Shown here in pieces: positions 42,314 to 51,243 of a stretch of DNA of 64,000 bases; position 1 is the stretch's first letter; every line of letters begins with the position of its first letter. Where the stretch lies: assembly GCA_910576325.1 (NCBI GenBank), contig CAJTIM010000002.1:2501-66500 (forward strand), in the 5' to 3' direction. This DNA comes from Clostridia bacterium. GTDB lineage: Bacteria > Bacillota > Clostridia > Lachnospirales > Lachnospiraceae. The notes below the pieces were generated by a model. It was not told the origin of the DNA. It searched no databases and saw nothing but the letters and a program-made list of their open reading frames with translations. Made by a program: the position numbers and the translations under genes.

Positions 42314-45300
42314 CTACTTCTTTTGAAACGGCACAAGCTTTATTTCAAATGTAAATGCTTCTTCATCAAACCGATAGTCTTCCTTAAGCGTCGGTCCGCA
42401 GCTGTTGGAGCCGATTCCGTTCTGGGCATAATCCAGGCACAAAACGGTGCTGCCGGAAGGCTCCAGCTCATAGTAATGTGTTTTTCTCTCCAATTCCTCT
42501 TGTGTGTAAACAGATGCGTTAAACGAGAACGGCTTTTCGGATACTGCCGTCAGGCCGCAGGCGCCTCCTGATAAAGTCACATAGTCGCAGTCCATATGGC
42601 TTCCGTTCTCCTGGGGACGAAGATAGTCCTCATGAAGCTTTTGAACCGGGGCCTGGTACAGCCCGTGGACAGATGCCCGGCGCTTATCCCTGTAGCTCTC
42701 ATACGGACCCATGCCGTAATAGGACACCTGGTCAAGCTCCCGATTCAGGAACAAGCGGATTCCAAATCTGGGAAGCTCGGGAAACTCCATATTGCGCCTT
42801 ACGGAAAGGGAAGCTCCAACTCCTCCGTCCGCTCCCACCTTCCAAACGGCTTCTATCCGCATCATGGGCTGCACCGCGGCGGCGGAAACGGACATATGGC
42901 TTCGTATTTCCGCACCGGTTTCCGTCCGGCTGATCACGGCATCGTAGGCCCGCACATAAGCCCGGTCATACTGGGCGCGCTTCCACTCCTGCTTGATATA
43001 CATGTCATTATCCGTAGGCGCACGCCAGATATTCACCTCCATAGGGCGGTTCAGGTATTCGCGCCCCTCGAATTGAAGCCCGGAAAATAACCCGGTCCGG
43101 CGGTCAAAGCAATAAGTAAAAGCTTCTCCTTCCAGTACAAAAGCTTCTTCTGTTTCCGTAATTCTTACTGCGGTATCCGTCGCTGTCTTCTTTGGCTCCA
43201 TAAGCCTGCATACGGTCTGATTTCGGTTATCCCCGGTCTTAAGGGGAAGCTCTTCATATCCCAGCAGGCATCCGGACGGAACCAGCGGCGTTTCTTTTTT
43301 CCGATAATAGGCGAGCTTCAAATAAGCCCGGCCTGATTCCGGTACGCTTATCCGTAAAGGAATATTTGCCGTCTGTCCCGGTTTTATGGAGCAGGCCGGA
43401 AGCTTCCCTGTCTGCCGGTATGCGCCATCGCAGCTTATCTCGTAATGGATTTCAATTTCTTCCTTAAGGTCCGTAAAATCCAGATAGCTTTGAAGCGTAA
43501 GTTCTCCCGTATTCTGATCATAGGAAACAATCCTCGCCGGACGGTATACGTTACGATATTCCAGAAGTCCCGTATGAGGCCGGCGGTTCGGATATACCAG
43601 GCCGTCCATGCAGAAGTTTCCGTCATGGATTACCTCCCCGTGATCTCCGCCGTAAAAGTAAACATGCTTTCCGTCAAAGGTTACTCCGTGATCAATGGCG
43701 TGGTCACACCACTCCCAGACAAAGCCGCCGCACATGGCTTCATTTTCATGGAACAGTTCGAAGTAATCCTCCAAATCCCCCGGTCCGTTTCCCATAGCAT
43801 GGCTGTACTCGCAGAGAATCATGGGCTTTGCAGAATCATGGGTCAGATAATCCTCTATATCCTCAAAGGAGGGGTACATCCGGCTGTATAGATCCAGGTT
43901 GGAATAATCGTAGGTTTTTCCGCTCTTCCGATATCTGGCGCTCTCATAGTGGGTCAGCCTGGAGGCGTCGTATTCCTTTGTCCATTTTAGAGCCTTTTCA
44001 AAATTGCATCCGTAGGCGCTCTCATTTCCCATAGACCAGATCACGACGCAGGGGCGGTTTTTGTCGCGCTCCACCAGAAGGCGTACCCGATCCAGAATGG
44101 ATTCCTCCCACATGGGCGCGTCCGCGATAGGCTCGTTCCAGCGGTCGAATTTATTGGCATCGGAGTTGTCTCTGTAATAGATTTCCGAAGGGCCGTGGCT
44201 CTCCAAATCCGCCTCTCCGATTACCAGGAAGCCGTATTTGTCGCACATCTGGCAGAATATGGGGGCATTGGGGTAGTGGCTTGTGCGGATTGCATTAAAG
44301 TTATGCTGCTTCATCATGGTCAAATCCGTCATCATCTGCTCCCGGCTTATGGCAAAGCCGGTCAGCGGATCGGAATCGTGGCGGTTCACTCCGCGGAATA
44401 TCAGGCGCTTTCCGTTAAAGTATACGGTTTTTCCGACAATTTTTATCTCGCGCAGCCCTATATGATCCGTGATAACCTCGTGTTCCGTCTCCAGTACCAG
44501 GGTGTAGAGATACGGCGCTTCCGTATTCCATAAAATCGGTTCCGGGATATGCAGCAGCAGTTTTTCTCTTCCCTCAATCCTTTCGGAAGCTACAAGACGG
44601 TTTTCCCGATCATAGAGAGAGACCGTTACCGGGATCTGCTCCTGAAGAAATGTGAAATCTACCGTTATATTTGCGGTATTATTTTCCAAAGCTGTCTTTA
44701 CAAAATAGTCCCGTACAGCCTGCTTCGGGCGTTTCAGAAGGTATACGTCCCTGAAAATGCCGCTCATGCGGAATTTGTCCTGATCCTCCAGATAGCTTCC
44801 GTCGCACCACTTAAGAACCAGTACGGCCAGACGGTTTTTTCCCTCCGTAACTGCATGGCTTATGTCAAATTCACTTGTACTGTGGGATACCTGGCTGTAG
44901 CCGATGTAGGTTCCGTTGAGCCATACGTAAAAGCAGGAATCCACACCCTCAAAGTTCAGATAGACCGCAGGAGCTTCCTCATCCCTCTGATAGTCGAACT
45001 CCCGTATGTAGGCCCCGCAGGGATTGTCCTGGGGAATATAGGGCGGGTCAAAGGGAAACGGGTAGCGGATGTTGGTGTACTGATGAGTGTCATAGCCTGC
45101 TGTCTGCCAGTTGCCCGGTACCTGGATACGGGCAAAGGATGAGGCGTCAAAGTCTGTCTCATAAAATGCATCCTTCAGCTCATAGATGCTTGAATGGTAA
45201 GAAAAATGCCATTCGCCGTTTAAGAGCTGAAACCGGTCCGAATCTTCCCGGCTCTCTGCAAGGGTGTCCATCCGCATAGACGCCGGAATGTAATAGGCCC

Positions 45301-45361
45301 TGGGCGGCATGGTGTTTTCATGCAGGACTTTTACGTTTTCGTAGTGTCTTGGTACAATCAT
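42314..45361 (-). CDS. lacZ: GH2 beta-galactosidase
   Basis: 1015 residues, the length of LacZ-type enzymes. The sugar-binding domain has LNGEWHFSYHSS and VQVPGNW-type sequence. The catalytic TIM barrel has RGVNRHDSDPLTG, the acid/base Glu in VIWSMGNESAYG and the nucleophile Glu in MILCEYSHAMGN. The C-terminal beta-sandwich includes VSYYGMGPYESYRDKR. It hydrolyses lactose and related beta-galactosides. Divergent from an AraC gene. Confidence 0.95.
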   Translation of the reverse strand: MIVPRHYENVKVLHENTMPPRAYYIPASMRMDTLAESREDSDRFQLLNGEWHFSYHSSIYELKDAFYETDFDASSFARIQVPGNWQTAGYDTHQYTNIRYPFPFDPPYIPQDNPCGAYIREFDYQRDEEAPAVYLNFEGVDSCFYVWLNGTYIGYSQVSHSTSEFDISHAVTEGKNRLAVLVLKWCDGSYLEDQDKFRMSGIFRDVYLLKRPKQAVRDYFVKTALENNTANITVDFTFLQEQIPVTVSLYDRENRLVASERIEGREKLLLHIPEPILWNTEAPYLYTLVLETEHEVITDHIGLREIKIVGKTVYFNGKRLIFRGVNRHDSDPLTGFAISREQMMTDLTMMKQHNFNAIRTSHYPNAPIFCQMCDKYGFLVIGEADLESHGPSEIYYRDNSDANKFDRWNEPIADAPMWEESILDRVRLLVERDKNRPCVVIWSMGNESAYGCNFEKALKWTKEYDASRLTHYESARYRKSGKTYDYSNLDLYSRMYPSFEDIEDYLTHDSAKPMILCEYSHAMGNGPGDLEDYFELFHENEAMCGGFVWEWCDHAIDHGVTFDGKHVYFYGGDHGEVIHDGNFCMDGLVYPNRRPHTGLLEYRNVYRPARIVSYDQNTGELTLQSYLDFTDLKEEIEIHYEISCDGAYRQTGKLPACSIKPGQTANIPLRISVPESGRAYLKLAYYRKKETPLVPSGCLLGYEELPLKTGDNRNQTVCRLMEPKKTATDTAVRITETEEAFVLEGEAFTYCFDRRTGLFSGLQFEGREYLNRPMEVNIWRAPTDNDMYIKQEWKRAQYDRAYVRAYDAVISRTETGAEIRSHMSVSAAAVQPMMRIEAVWKVGADGGVGASLSVRRNMEFPELPRFGIRLFLNRELDQVSYYGMGPYESYRDKRRASVHGLYQAPVQKLHEDYLRPQENGSHMDCDYVTLSGGACGLTAVSEKPFSFNASVYTQEELERKTHYYELEPSGSTVLCLDYAQNGIGSNSCGPTLKEDYRFDEEAFTFEIKLVPFQKK

Positions 45362-45448
45362 AAATTATGAAACCTCCTGTTCCTTTTCTGCTGCTTGATT
45401 GGACTCTTCTTTTCCAATTTTTTCTCCGCTCTTTTTACTTTAATTCAT

Positions 45449-45477
45449 ATTATAGTGACTTTTGAACGAAACGTCCA
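45449..45477 (-). promoter_or_regulatory. Promoter of lacZ
   Basis: Minus strand: TGGACG (45472-45477), 17-base spacer, TATAAT (45449-45454). The weak -35 fits an activator-dependent promoter, and an AraC gene lies immediately upstream. Confidence 0.55.
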
Positions 45478-45605
45478 TAGACTGCATTAGACAAAACATG
45501 CACAAAATGATACAATCTACGCAGAAAGAGCTTTTTCGGATATACTAAGGGATATAAAACAGATACGGCAGCTCAAAAAATGCATAAAAGGAGGCCGGCA
45601 AAGGT

Positions 45606-46475
45606 ATGTATATTAATTCCGCATATTTAAATAATTCTCTGGTGGATTTTAAGGATAAGAGCAAGCCTCTGGTTGTGGGAAGCTGCGGAACTTATCATCT
45701 GTATACCAGGCCCAAGCTTCCTACCTACCGGCCCAAGGGAAGGGTGGATTTCCAATTGCTGTACATTGCTTCGGGCATTGCACATTTTTACTTTGATAAT
45801 GACGAGACGGACACGGTTGTACCCGCCGGGCATATGGTGCTCTACCGGCCCAAAGAGCCGCAGCGGTATGTGTATTATGGGAATGAGCAGACAGAAGTGT
45901 ACTGGGTGCATTTTACCGGGAACAGTGCAAAGAAGATTCTCGCAGGCTATGGAATTACAAATGAAATGCGTGTGCTCCCCACCGGTACTTCTTTGGATTA
46001 TGCCCGCATTTTTAAGCAGATGATCCATGAGCTGCAGCGGTGCCAGACCCATTATCCGGAAATATTAACCCTGCTGCTGCGTCAGCTTTTTATTCTGATT
46101 CACCGGCAGCTTACCAGGGAGCACACCCGGAAAAATGATTATCTGGAGGAGGAAATGTCTCTTGCCATGCAGTTTTTCAATGATAATTACAATACGGAGG
46201 TGAATATTGAGGAATACGCTTCCGCAAGAGGCATGAGTGTGAGCTGGTTTATCCGCAGCTTTAAGCAGTATACTCACACTACGCCTATGCAGTATATTGT
46301 ATCGAGACGCATTACCAATGCGCAGATGCTTCTGGAGACGACCAATTACAACATTACGGAGATCGGGCAGATTGTGGGATATGACAACCCTCTTTATTTC
46401 AGCCGGATCTTTCGGAAGCAGAAAGGAATGTCGCCTTCGGATTACAGAAAATCAGGGCAGACAGGAAAAAATTAG
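45606..46475 (+). CDS. AraC-family regulator 2, divergent from lacZ
   Basis: 289 residues: an N-terminal AraC_binding cupin (GRVDFQLLYIASGIAHFYF, HMVLYRPKEPQRYVYYG, VYWVHFTG) and two C-terminal HTH motifs (NIEEYASARGMSVSWFIRSFK; NITEIGQIVGYDNPLYFSRIF, then SPSDYRKS). Strong GGAGG before the ATG. Its position makes it the likely sugar-responsive activator of lacZ and the symporter gene. Confidence 0.9.
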   Translation: MYINSAYLNNSLVDFKDKSKPLVVGSCGTYHLYTRPKLPTYRPKGRVDFQLLYIASGIAHFYFDNDETDTVVPAGHMVLYRPKEPQRYVYYGNEQTEVYWVHFTGNSAKKILAGYGITNEMRVLPTGTSLDYARIFKQMIHELQRCQTHYPEILTLLLRQLFILIHRQLTREHTRKNDYLEEEMSLAMQFFNDNYNTEVNIEEYASARGMSVSWFIRSFKQYTHTTPMQYIVSRRITNAQMLLETTNYNITEIGQIVGYDNPLYFSRIFRKQKGMSPSDYRKSGQTGKN

Positions 46476-46483
46476 AACATCTG

Positions 46484-47452
46484 CTATGCCCTGGCCGTAA
46501 ATTCCTGTCTTCTCCCGAACAGATAGTCTCCCGGTGTCTTTGTCATCTTTGATATCTGATCCAAAAAGAGATTTATCTGCAGGTTTTTATTGGCCTGGAG
46601 CTTCTCCCGGATGGATGCCAGAAAGCTTTCCTTGCTTGTAGTATCCGTCCCGGCAAAGGTCTGGTCAAGCTCTACCTTTTGAAGCTTTTCATACTGCTCT
46701 TCCTGTTTTTCTTTATAATCTTTTCGGTTGGTCTTTATGAGATCCAGATTTTTCATGGCCCATCGAACCATGAAAAAGGCGGCTTCCGTATTTCCCGAGG
46801 TTTCTTTTAGCTTCTTATAGGTTTCATATTCCTTCGGGGCTTTCATTTCCATAGCATAAAGATACTCCTTTGAATGGTCCTCGTGGACATAACCGTTTCC
46901 GTCGATTTGTATAACATTCTTTACATTATATTCCATCTTACAGTCACTGACCCGCGTTCCCTTTGTACCGATCTTGGCAATGGAGCGCATAGCCTCCATA
47001 AATGAGGCTTTCGTCTTGCCGTCCATAAATTGATCCGCAAGGTATTGCGCCTTTTCCACACCGAGGCCAATACGGGCCAGACGGTCCGCTTCCTCCAGGC
47101 CGTGGACATTGTAGGGCAGAAAATCGTTTCGGATAATCTGATAGACATTGTCCTTCAATTCCTGGCTCTTTCCCTTAAGCGCGTCGGTGATTGCATTGTC
47201 AATCCGGGCATAGCCTGTGTGGAACGGGGTGACCGGACCTGTCTCGATCACGATTGTGCCGCGGCTGACAGGAGCCGCAGGGGATGGGGCCGTACTCGCC
47301 GTATTCTCCGGCAGAGCCAATGGTTTCTCGTTCATGGGCTTTTTGGAGGAAAATTCGTTTCTTATTTTCGCATCCTGTTCCGGGGTAATCTGATCTTTCA
47401 GAGGACGGATTGGCTGGTATGGGGCGGAATGGTAGCAGGTGCATTTTAGCAT
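46484..47452 (-). CDS. Uncharacterised protein, about 322 residues
   Basis: Start ATG 47452 with AGGAGG 8 bases upstream. The product begins MLKCTCYHSAPYQPIRPLKD, has a Ser/Pro/Ala-rich stretch (about 45-65), then a helical domain with GYARIDNAITDALKGKSQEL, EEADRLARIGLGVEKAQYLAD and a Lys/Glu-rich coiled region near the C-terminus ending PGDYLFGRRQEF. No signal peptide or membrane segment. I do not recognise the family. It sits between the lac locus and the 3.6 kb element and converges on AraC 2 with 8 bases between stops. Confidence 0.6.
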   Translation of the reverse strand: MLKCTCYHSAPYQPIRPLKDQITPEQDAKIRNEFSSKKPMNEKPLALPENTASTAPSPAAPVSRGTIVIETGPVTPFHTGYARIDNAITDALKGKSQELKDNVYQIIRNDFLPYNVHGLEEADRLARIGLGVEKAQYLADQFMDGKTKASFMEAMRSIAKIGTKGTRVSDCKMEYNVKNVIQIDGNGYVHEDHSKEYLYAMEMKAPKEYETYKKLKETSGNTEAAFFMVRWAMKNLDLIKTNRKDYKEKQEEQYEKLQKVELDQTFAGTDTTSKESFLASIREKLQANKNLQINLFLDQISKMTKTPGDYLFGRRQEFTARA

Positions 47453-47600
47453 AGCAGAACCTCCTTTTGCCATATAGATATTTGTTTATGCCTCTTCTTT
47501 GCAGGCAAGGTGCTGCAAGATACCTTTAATGACTGTTTTCTATCTATTAGATATATCGGCAGGAATGGAGGGCGGTATAATGTATTTGGGAATATTTACG

Positions 47601-47644
47601 AAAAAACGGAGAGCCTTACGCTCCCCGCTTACCATCCATCACCT
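47601..47644. repeat. Left direct repeat (att-like), displaced spmA 3' end
   Basis: On the minus strand it reads AGGTGATGGATGGTAAGC, then GGGGAGCGTAAGGC, then a short hairpin tail ending in six T residues. It differs from the right copy (51201-51243) by one inserted base and two substitutions. Confidence 0.75.
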
Positions 47645-47686
47645 ATAGAGGAGTATACTTCCTCACCATAGATTTTTTTCAACAGT

Positions 47687-48418
47687 TCAACCTTTGATAG
47701 AATATATATCCGGTACAAACTGATCCGGATATATATCACTTCCGCAATAGCCGCAGACTCCCATCCGCGGCGAATTGCAGACCGGCAAAAGCATTTCCTC
47801 TCCACACTCATGAGTCTCGGCACAATCTTCACACAGCCAACCGCCTCCCTCATAATAGCATTGTGTGCATATATACACCGCCGATTTTTTTCCGCATTCC
47901 TCACACAAAGTTTCAACCGGATTATTTCTGGACAAGATGATTAATTTCTCTTTCCCGTTGTTCCTGATCCGATAATTTACAACCGTTATCATAAGCTCCG
48001 TAGTGGAACCGAAATCATATTCATAACCAAAAGTCATTCCTTTTTCCAGCACGGATTTCAATTTATAATTCATACTTTTTGCCGGTTCGCCCCAGAAAAA
48101 ATTATCCTGCGGCATAACATCATAGCAGACGCCGTTTATGTCAAACGCACTCAAATGCCCGCAGCATTCTAACCATATATCCCTTAAAAACCGATCTAAG
48201 TCTTTTAATAATGCCGTCTCTTTTATCTCCACGTACAGCCAGTGCTCTCTGTTGTATTTCGGATAAATAGCAAGTTCAAAATATCCGGTCTTCTTACCGC
48301 CGGTCTCTTCCGCCCATTTTTTCTGACGTTCTTCGCAAACCGGCAGATGCTTGTTCATATAACTGAATGTATATTCCTTTCCGCAATATTTGCATTTTCC
48401 TTTTGTACGTTTTGCCAT
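47687..48418 (-). CDS. PRiA4_ORF3-like protein with zinc-finger modules
   Basis: About 243 residues from ATG 48418 (AAGGAG upstream). An N-terminal Cys finger (GKCKYCGKEY) leads into the plasmid pRiA4b ORF-3-like domain (about 40-165: LAIYPKYNREHWLYVEIKET, FLRDIWLECCGHLSAF, VLEKGMTFGYEYDFGSTTEL). A Cys-rich tail follows: CEECGKKSAVYICTQC, GWLCEDCAETHECGEEM and GVCGYCGSD, three likely zinc sites. The family is also called IS1096 passenger TnpR-like and recurs in mobile elements. Biochemical role unknown. Confidence 0.8.
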   Translation of the reverse strand: MAKRTKGKCKYCGKEYTFSYMNKHLPVCEERQKKWAEETGGKKTGYFELAIYPKYNREHWLYVEIKETALLKDLDRFLRDIWLECCGHLSAFDINGVCYDVMPQDNFFWGEPAKSMNYKLKSVLEKGMTFGYEYDFGSTTELMITVVNYRIRNNGKEKLIILSRNNPVETLCEECGKKSAVYICTQCYYEGGGWLCEDCAETHECGEEMLLPVCNSPRMGVCGYCGSDIYPDQFVPDIYSIKG

Positions 48419-48452
48419 TTTCTGCTTTCTCCTTATGTTTGATACTGCAAAA

Positions 48453-50051
48453 TTAATATTCAAATTTTTCTATTCTACATTGATGCTTTTTACTTTTCTT
48501 TTCATAGTTAATCCCAACAAGCAAAACATTTCCTTTATACTCTTTTAGTGCGGCTGCATACCTTTTATTTTTAATCTGGCTGATCGCCCCTTCTGCAGTT
48601 TTATCCCATTTCAGCTCCAAGATCAAAGCCGGTTTTAATGAAGTGCGTTTAGGAAGAAAAACGATATCAGAAAAGCCCTGGCCTGCCGGCAGTTCCCTTA
48701 TAAGAACATAGTCTTTACACGCACTATAATATGCCAGCACAATCACGCTGCTCAGCGAAATCTCGTTATTGTAAACAAGACTGGATGTATTTTGCATATG
48801 AACTTCCTGTATCATTTCTTCCACGGCTCTTTCATCCATATCTAAAGTTGCCCTGAGCAATGTCTCTGACGCATTTACTGCTTTTATCACTTCATCCCAT
48901 CCATCATTTTTAATTGCCCGCAGAAAGACACTTCTCACTTCCTCATTTGGAATAAATACTTCTTTTGTTTTATAATCATAGGCTAAATATCCCATATGAA
49001 TCAGCAATGTAATGACATCATCGGCTGAATTAAATGAAGTGATATCATTTTGGAAAGCCTCTACATCAACGTGGCATCTTAACCCTCCCAGCATGTCCAC
49101 AATCAATTGCCTTAATCCCTTAAAATCCATTGCAATATATGTCAGCAGTGATTCATATGTTTCTGTTCCGGACCAGTAATTTCCAAATTCTCTGCTGTCC
49201 AGCGCCTCAACTACGGAATTAGGGCTGTAAATATGTCCAATCTTGTCAAAATAATATCCATCATACCATCTTTTCATTTCCTTAAATGGCATATCATATT
49301 CTTTGCACAGAGCTTTTACTTCTGTTTCTGTAAAACCAATATACTCTGCCATCTGTCTGGCACTGACCATTGTATGTTCCCTGAAATTATTCAGTGCTGA
49401 CTGTGTACCGTATTTTTTAATCGGTAAAATTCCCGTGATATAAGCCAGTTTTAAAAATGCTCCTGATGGAGTTCCTTTAAATAATCCCCTCAGCAAGTTA
49501 ATATATTCTCTTTGAAGTTTTTCGTTATTCTTGTCCTCCCTAAACAAGCAATCCCATTCGTCAATAATAATGATAAACTGCTCTTTTGTAGCGACATTAA
49601 TTTTTGCCAGCACAGACGGTAATGAAATATCCGTATCTTGAACCCATTCCGAATACGCCATCCTTAATTCGGCAATCACTTGTTCCTGAATATAACTTAC
49701 TATTTTAACGGAAGAATCTCTTTTCATTTCCTCAAGCGCATTTCCATATATCCATTGAATATCCAGGAGGAGCACATTATATTTATTTAAATGCTTTTCA
49801 AATGATTCATCTTGCTTTATCTTAAGTCCGGCAAACAATCTTTCAGAACGGCATCCCTTACTATAATATGCCGCAAGCATTGTTACAGCCGTCGTTTTCC
49901 CAAACCTTCTCGGCCTGCTGGAACAAATAAGCGGCCTGTCCTTTCCAATTCGGCTGTTTGTATATTTTATAAGCTCTGTCTTGTCCACGTACAATTCGGA
50001 ATTGACAGAAACCGCAAACGGTTCATTTCCCGGATTTAAGTAAATTCCCAT
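48453..50051 (-). CDS. AAA-ATPase-like / PD-(D/E)XK nuclease-like protein, copy 2
   Basis: 532 residues from ATG 50051. The N-terminal motif is ELYVDKTELIKYTNSRIG, Walker A-like SSRPRRFGKTTAVTML and Walker B-like FIIIIDEWDCLFRED. The middle has EMKRWYDGYYFDKIGHIYSPNS and NYWSGTETYESL. The C-terminal nuclease-like fold has GFSDIVFLPKR and LILELKWD. Same family as 33535-35232 but clearly diverged. It lies inside the 3.6 kb element between the recombinase-like and zinc-protein genes, so it may serve maintenance or defence there. Confidence 0.83.
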   Translation of the reverse strand: MGIYLNPGNEPFAVSVNSELYVDKTELIKYTNSRIGKDRPLICSSRPRRFGKTTAVTMLAAYYSKGCRSERLFAGLKIKQDESFEKHLNKYNVLLLDIQWIYGNALEEMKRDSSVKIVSYIQEQVIAELRMAYSEWVQDTDISLPSVLAKINVATKEQFIIIIDEWDCLFREDKNNEKLQREYINLLRGLFKGTPSGAFLKLAYITGILPIKKYGTQSALNNFREHTMVSARQMAEYIGFTETEVKALCKEYDMPFKEMKRWYDGYYFDKIGHIYSPNSVVEALDSREFGNYWSGTETYESLLTYIAMDFKGLRQLIVDMLGGLRCHVDVEAFQNDITSFNSADDVITLLIHMGYLAYDYKTKEVFIPNEEVRSVFLRAIKNDGWDEVIKAVNASETLLRATLDMDERAVEEMIQEVHMQNTSSLVYNNEISLSSVIVLAYYSACKDYVLIRELPAGQGFSDIVFLPKRTSLKPALILELKWDKTAEGAISQIKNKRYAAALKEYKGNVLLVGINYEKKSKKHQCRIEKFEY

Positions 50052-50080
50052 ACCTGTATGCTCCTTATTTTTAACCCTCT

Positions 50081-51106
50081 TTATACGTAACAATAATAAT
50101 CGTTCTGCGCAATGCTTTTATTGATACATTTATTTATATCTTCTTCATATTTCACATTCCACTCTTTGGGATAATAGGTTGCTTCTATCATGGAAAGCGT
50201 AAGTCCTGCAATTTTTGATATAAATACAGGATTGATCATGTTATCAACCATCATTTGTATTACCATATTTTTAATTGGCTCAACAGCCAATGTTTTTTTA
50301 TTTTTGCGCTCATTTTTCAGCACTCCAAAATCTTGGGCGATATTATAGAACCACGTATTAAGACTTTCCACTCGGAATTTCCCCTTATATCTGTATAAAT
50401 ATTCAAAAATATTATCCTCTTCCTTTATGGGTTCATTATTTTTGGATTCCGCATATTTTAAAGCTGAATTTAAATCCCTAGACAAACCGCATGGTATGTT
50501 AATATATATGCCATTGATATATAATTTTTTAAATTTTTCTTTAATATCCGCTCTTTTTATATCTGTAATTACACTTCTTTTAGCCGGGGCAATCAGAGTT
50601 ATTTTTATAAAAAGTCTTAATATAATTCTTTGCAGATGTCTATCTTCTTCCCTAATCCCGGAAGATTCCTCCAGGAATTGATCAATGGCTTTATCCAAAT
50701 TAATCAAAATACTTTTGATGTCTTCACAATCATAACTTCCTCTCTCGATAGGTTCTAATAAGCTATATTTTTCAACAATATCATCCTTAAACTTACTGTA
50801 ACTATAATCTGAAAAAATATCCTTTGCCTTATCAACCTCACTCAGGTAATCATAGAAACTTTTAATGGATTCCAGATGACACTCCATAGTTGATCTGGAA
50901 TTAAGATCGCCTTTGTCATGGTAATATTTAATACAAGCTTCTACTACATCTTTATCAATACGAGTAGGTTTATCTGCTAATTTCACCTCTGGTAAACTTA
51001 AATAATCAATAAACTTATTGATATGGTTACGATAAACATGATTTCTCTTAAGTAATTCTTTACGTTTATTAAAATATTCATCTCTAAACATATGCATTAT
51101 ATACAC
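50081..51106 (-). CDS. Degenerate tyrosine-recombinase-like protein
   Basis: 341 residues, GTG 51106 with AAAGGGG about 9 bases upstream (ATG 51097 also possible). An N-terminal SAM-like core-binding region (HINKFIDYLSLPEV, HLESIKSFYDYLSEV) is followed by a catalytic-type domain. The first Arg is kept in TLIAPAKRSVITDIKRADI, but the HxxR motif reads ExxK in VEPIKNMVIQMMVDN and the later GH is AGL. A Tyr is kept in SMIEATYYP. The fold assignment is from pattern only. It adjoins the right repeat, the normal place for an integrase. Confidence 0.58.
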   Translation of the reverse strand: MYIMHMFRDEYFNKRKELLKRNHVYRNHINKFIDYLSLPEVKLADKPTRIDKDVVEACIKYYHDKGDLNSRSTMECHLESIKSFYDYLSEVDKAKDIFSDYSYSKFKDDIVEKYSLLEPIERGSYDCEDIKSILINLDKAIDQFLEESSGIREEDRHLQRIILRLFIKITLIAPAKRSVITDIKRADIKEKFKKLYINGIYINIPCGLSRDLNSALKYAESKNNEPIKEEDNIFEYLYRYKGKFRVESLNTWFYNIAQDFGVLKNERKNKKTLAVEPIKNMVIQMMVDNMINPVFISKIAGLTLSMIEATYYPKEWNVKYEEDINKCINKSIAQNDYYCYV

Positions 51107-51200
51107 AATAAACTACCCCTTTCCATCGCAAAAAAACAGTTGAAGTATAGATTTTATTATATTCTTTCAATATTCCAATGTCAATATATTTATTAAATTA

Positions 51201-51243
51201 AAAAAACGGAGAGCCTACACTCCCCGCTTACCGTCCATCACCT
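51201..51243. repeat. Right direct repeat (att-like) overlapping the spmA stop
   Basis: On the minus strand AGGTGATGGACGGTAAGC then GGGGAGTGTAGGC and a tail of T residues. It covers the last eight codons and stop (51215-51217) of spmA. Partner of 47601-47644. Confidence 0.75.

Larger units (their letters stand above)
47601..51243. mobile_element. 3.6 kb integrative element in the 3' end of spmA
   Basis: Flanked by direct repeats (47601-47644 and 51201-51243, 41 of 44 positions equal). The right copy is the last codons and tail of spmA; the left copy is an equivalent displaced 3' end that also ends in a stop codon. Between them lie three minus-strand genes, AT-richer than their surroundings: a tyrosine-recombinase-like protein next to the spmA end, an AAA/PD-(D/E)XK protein and a PRiA4_ORF3-like zinc protein. 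This is the layout of a small site-specific element that restores its target gene's end on insertion. Whether it can still move is doubtful because the recombinase is degenerate. Confidence 0.65.

Noticed and set aside
47629..47916. Frame ending in the left repeat that could extend the zinc protein by frameshift
   Set aside because: The zinc protein already ends like its family, and no slippery site was seen.
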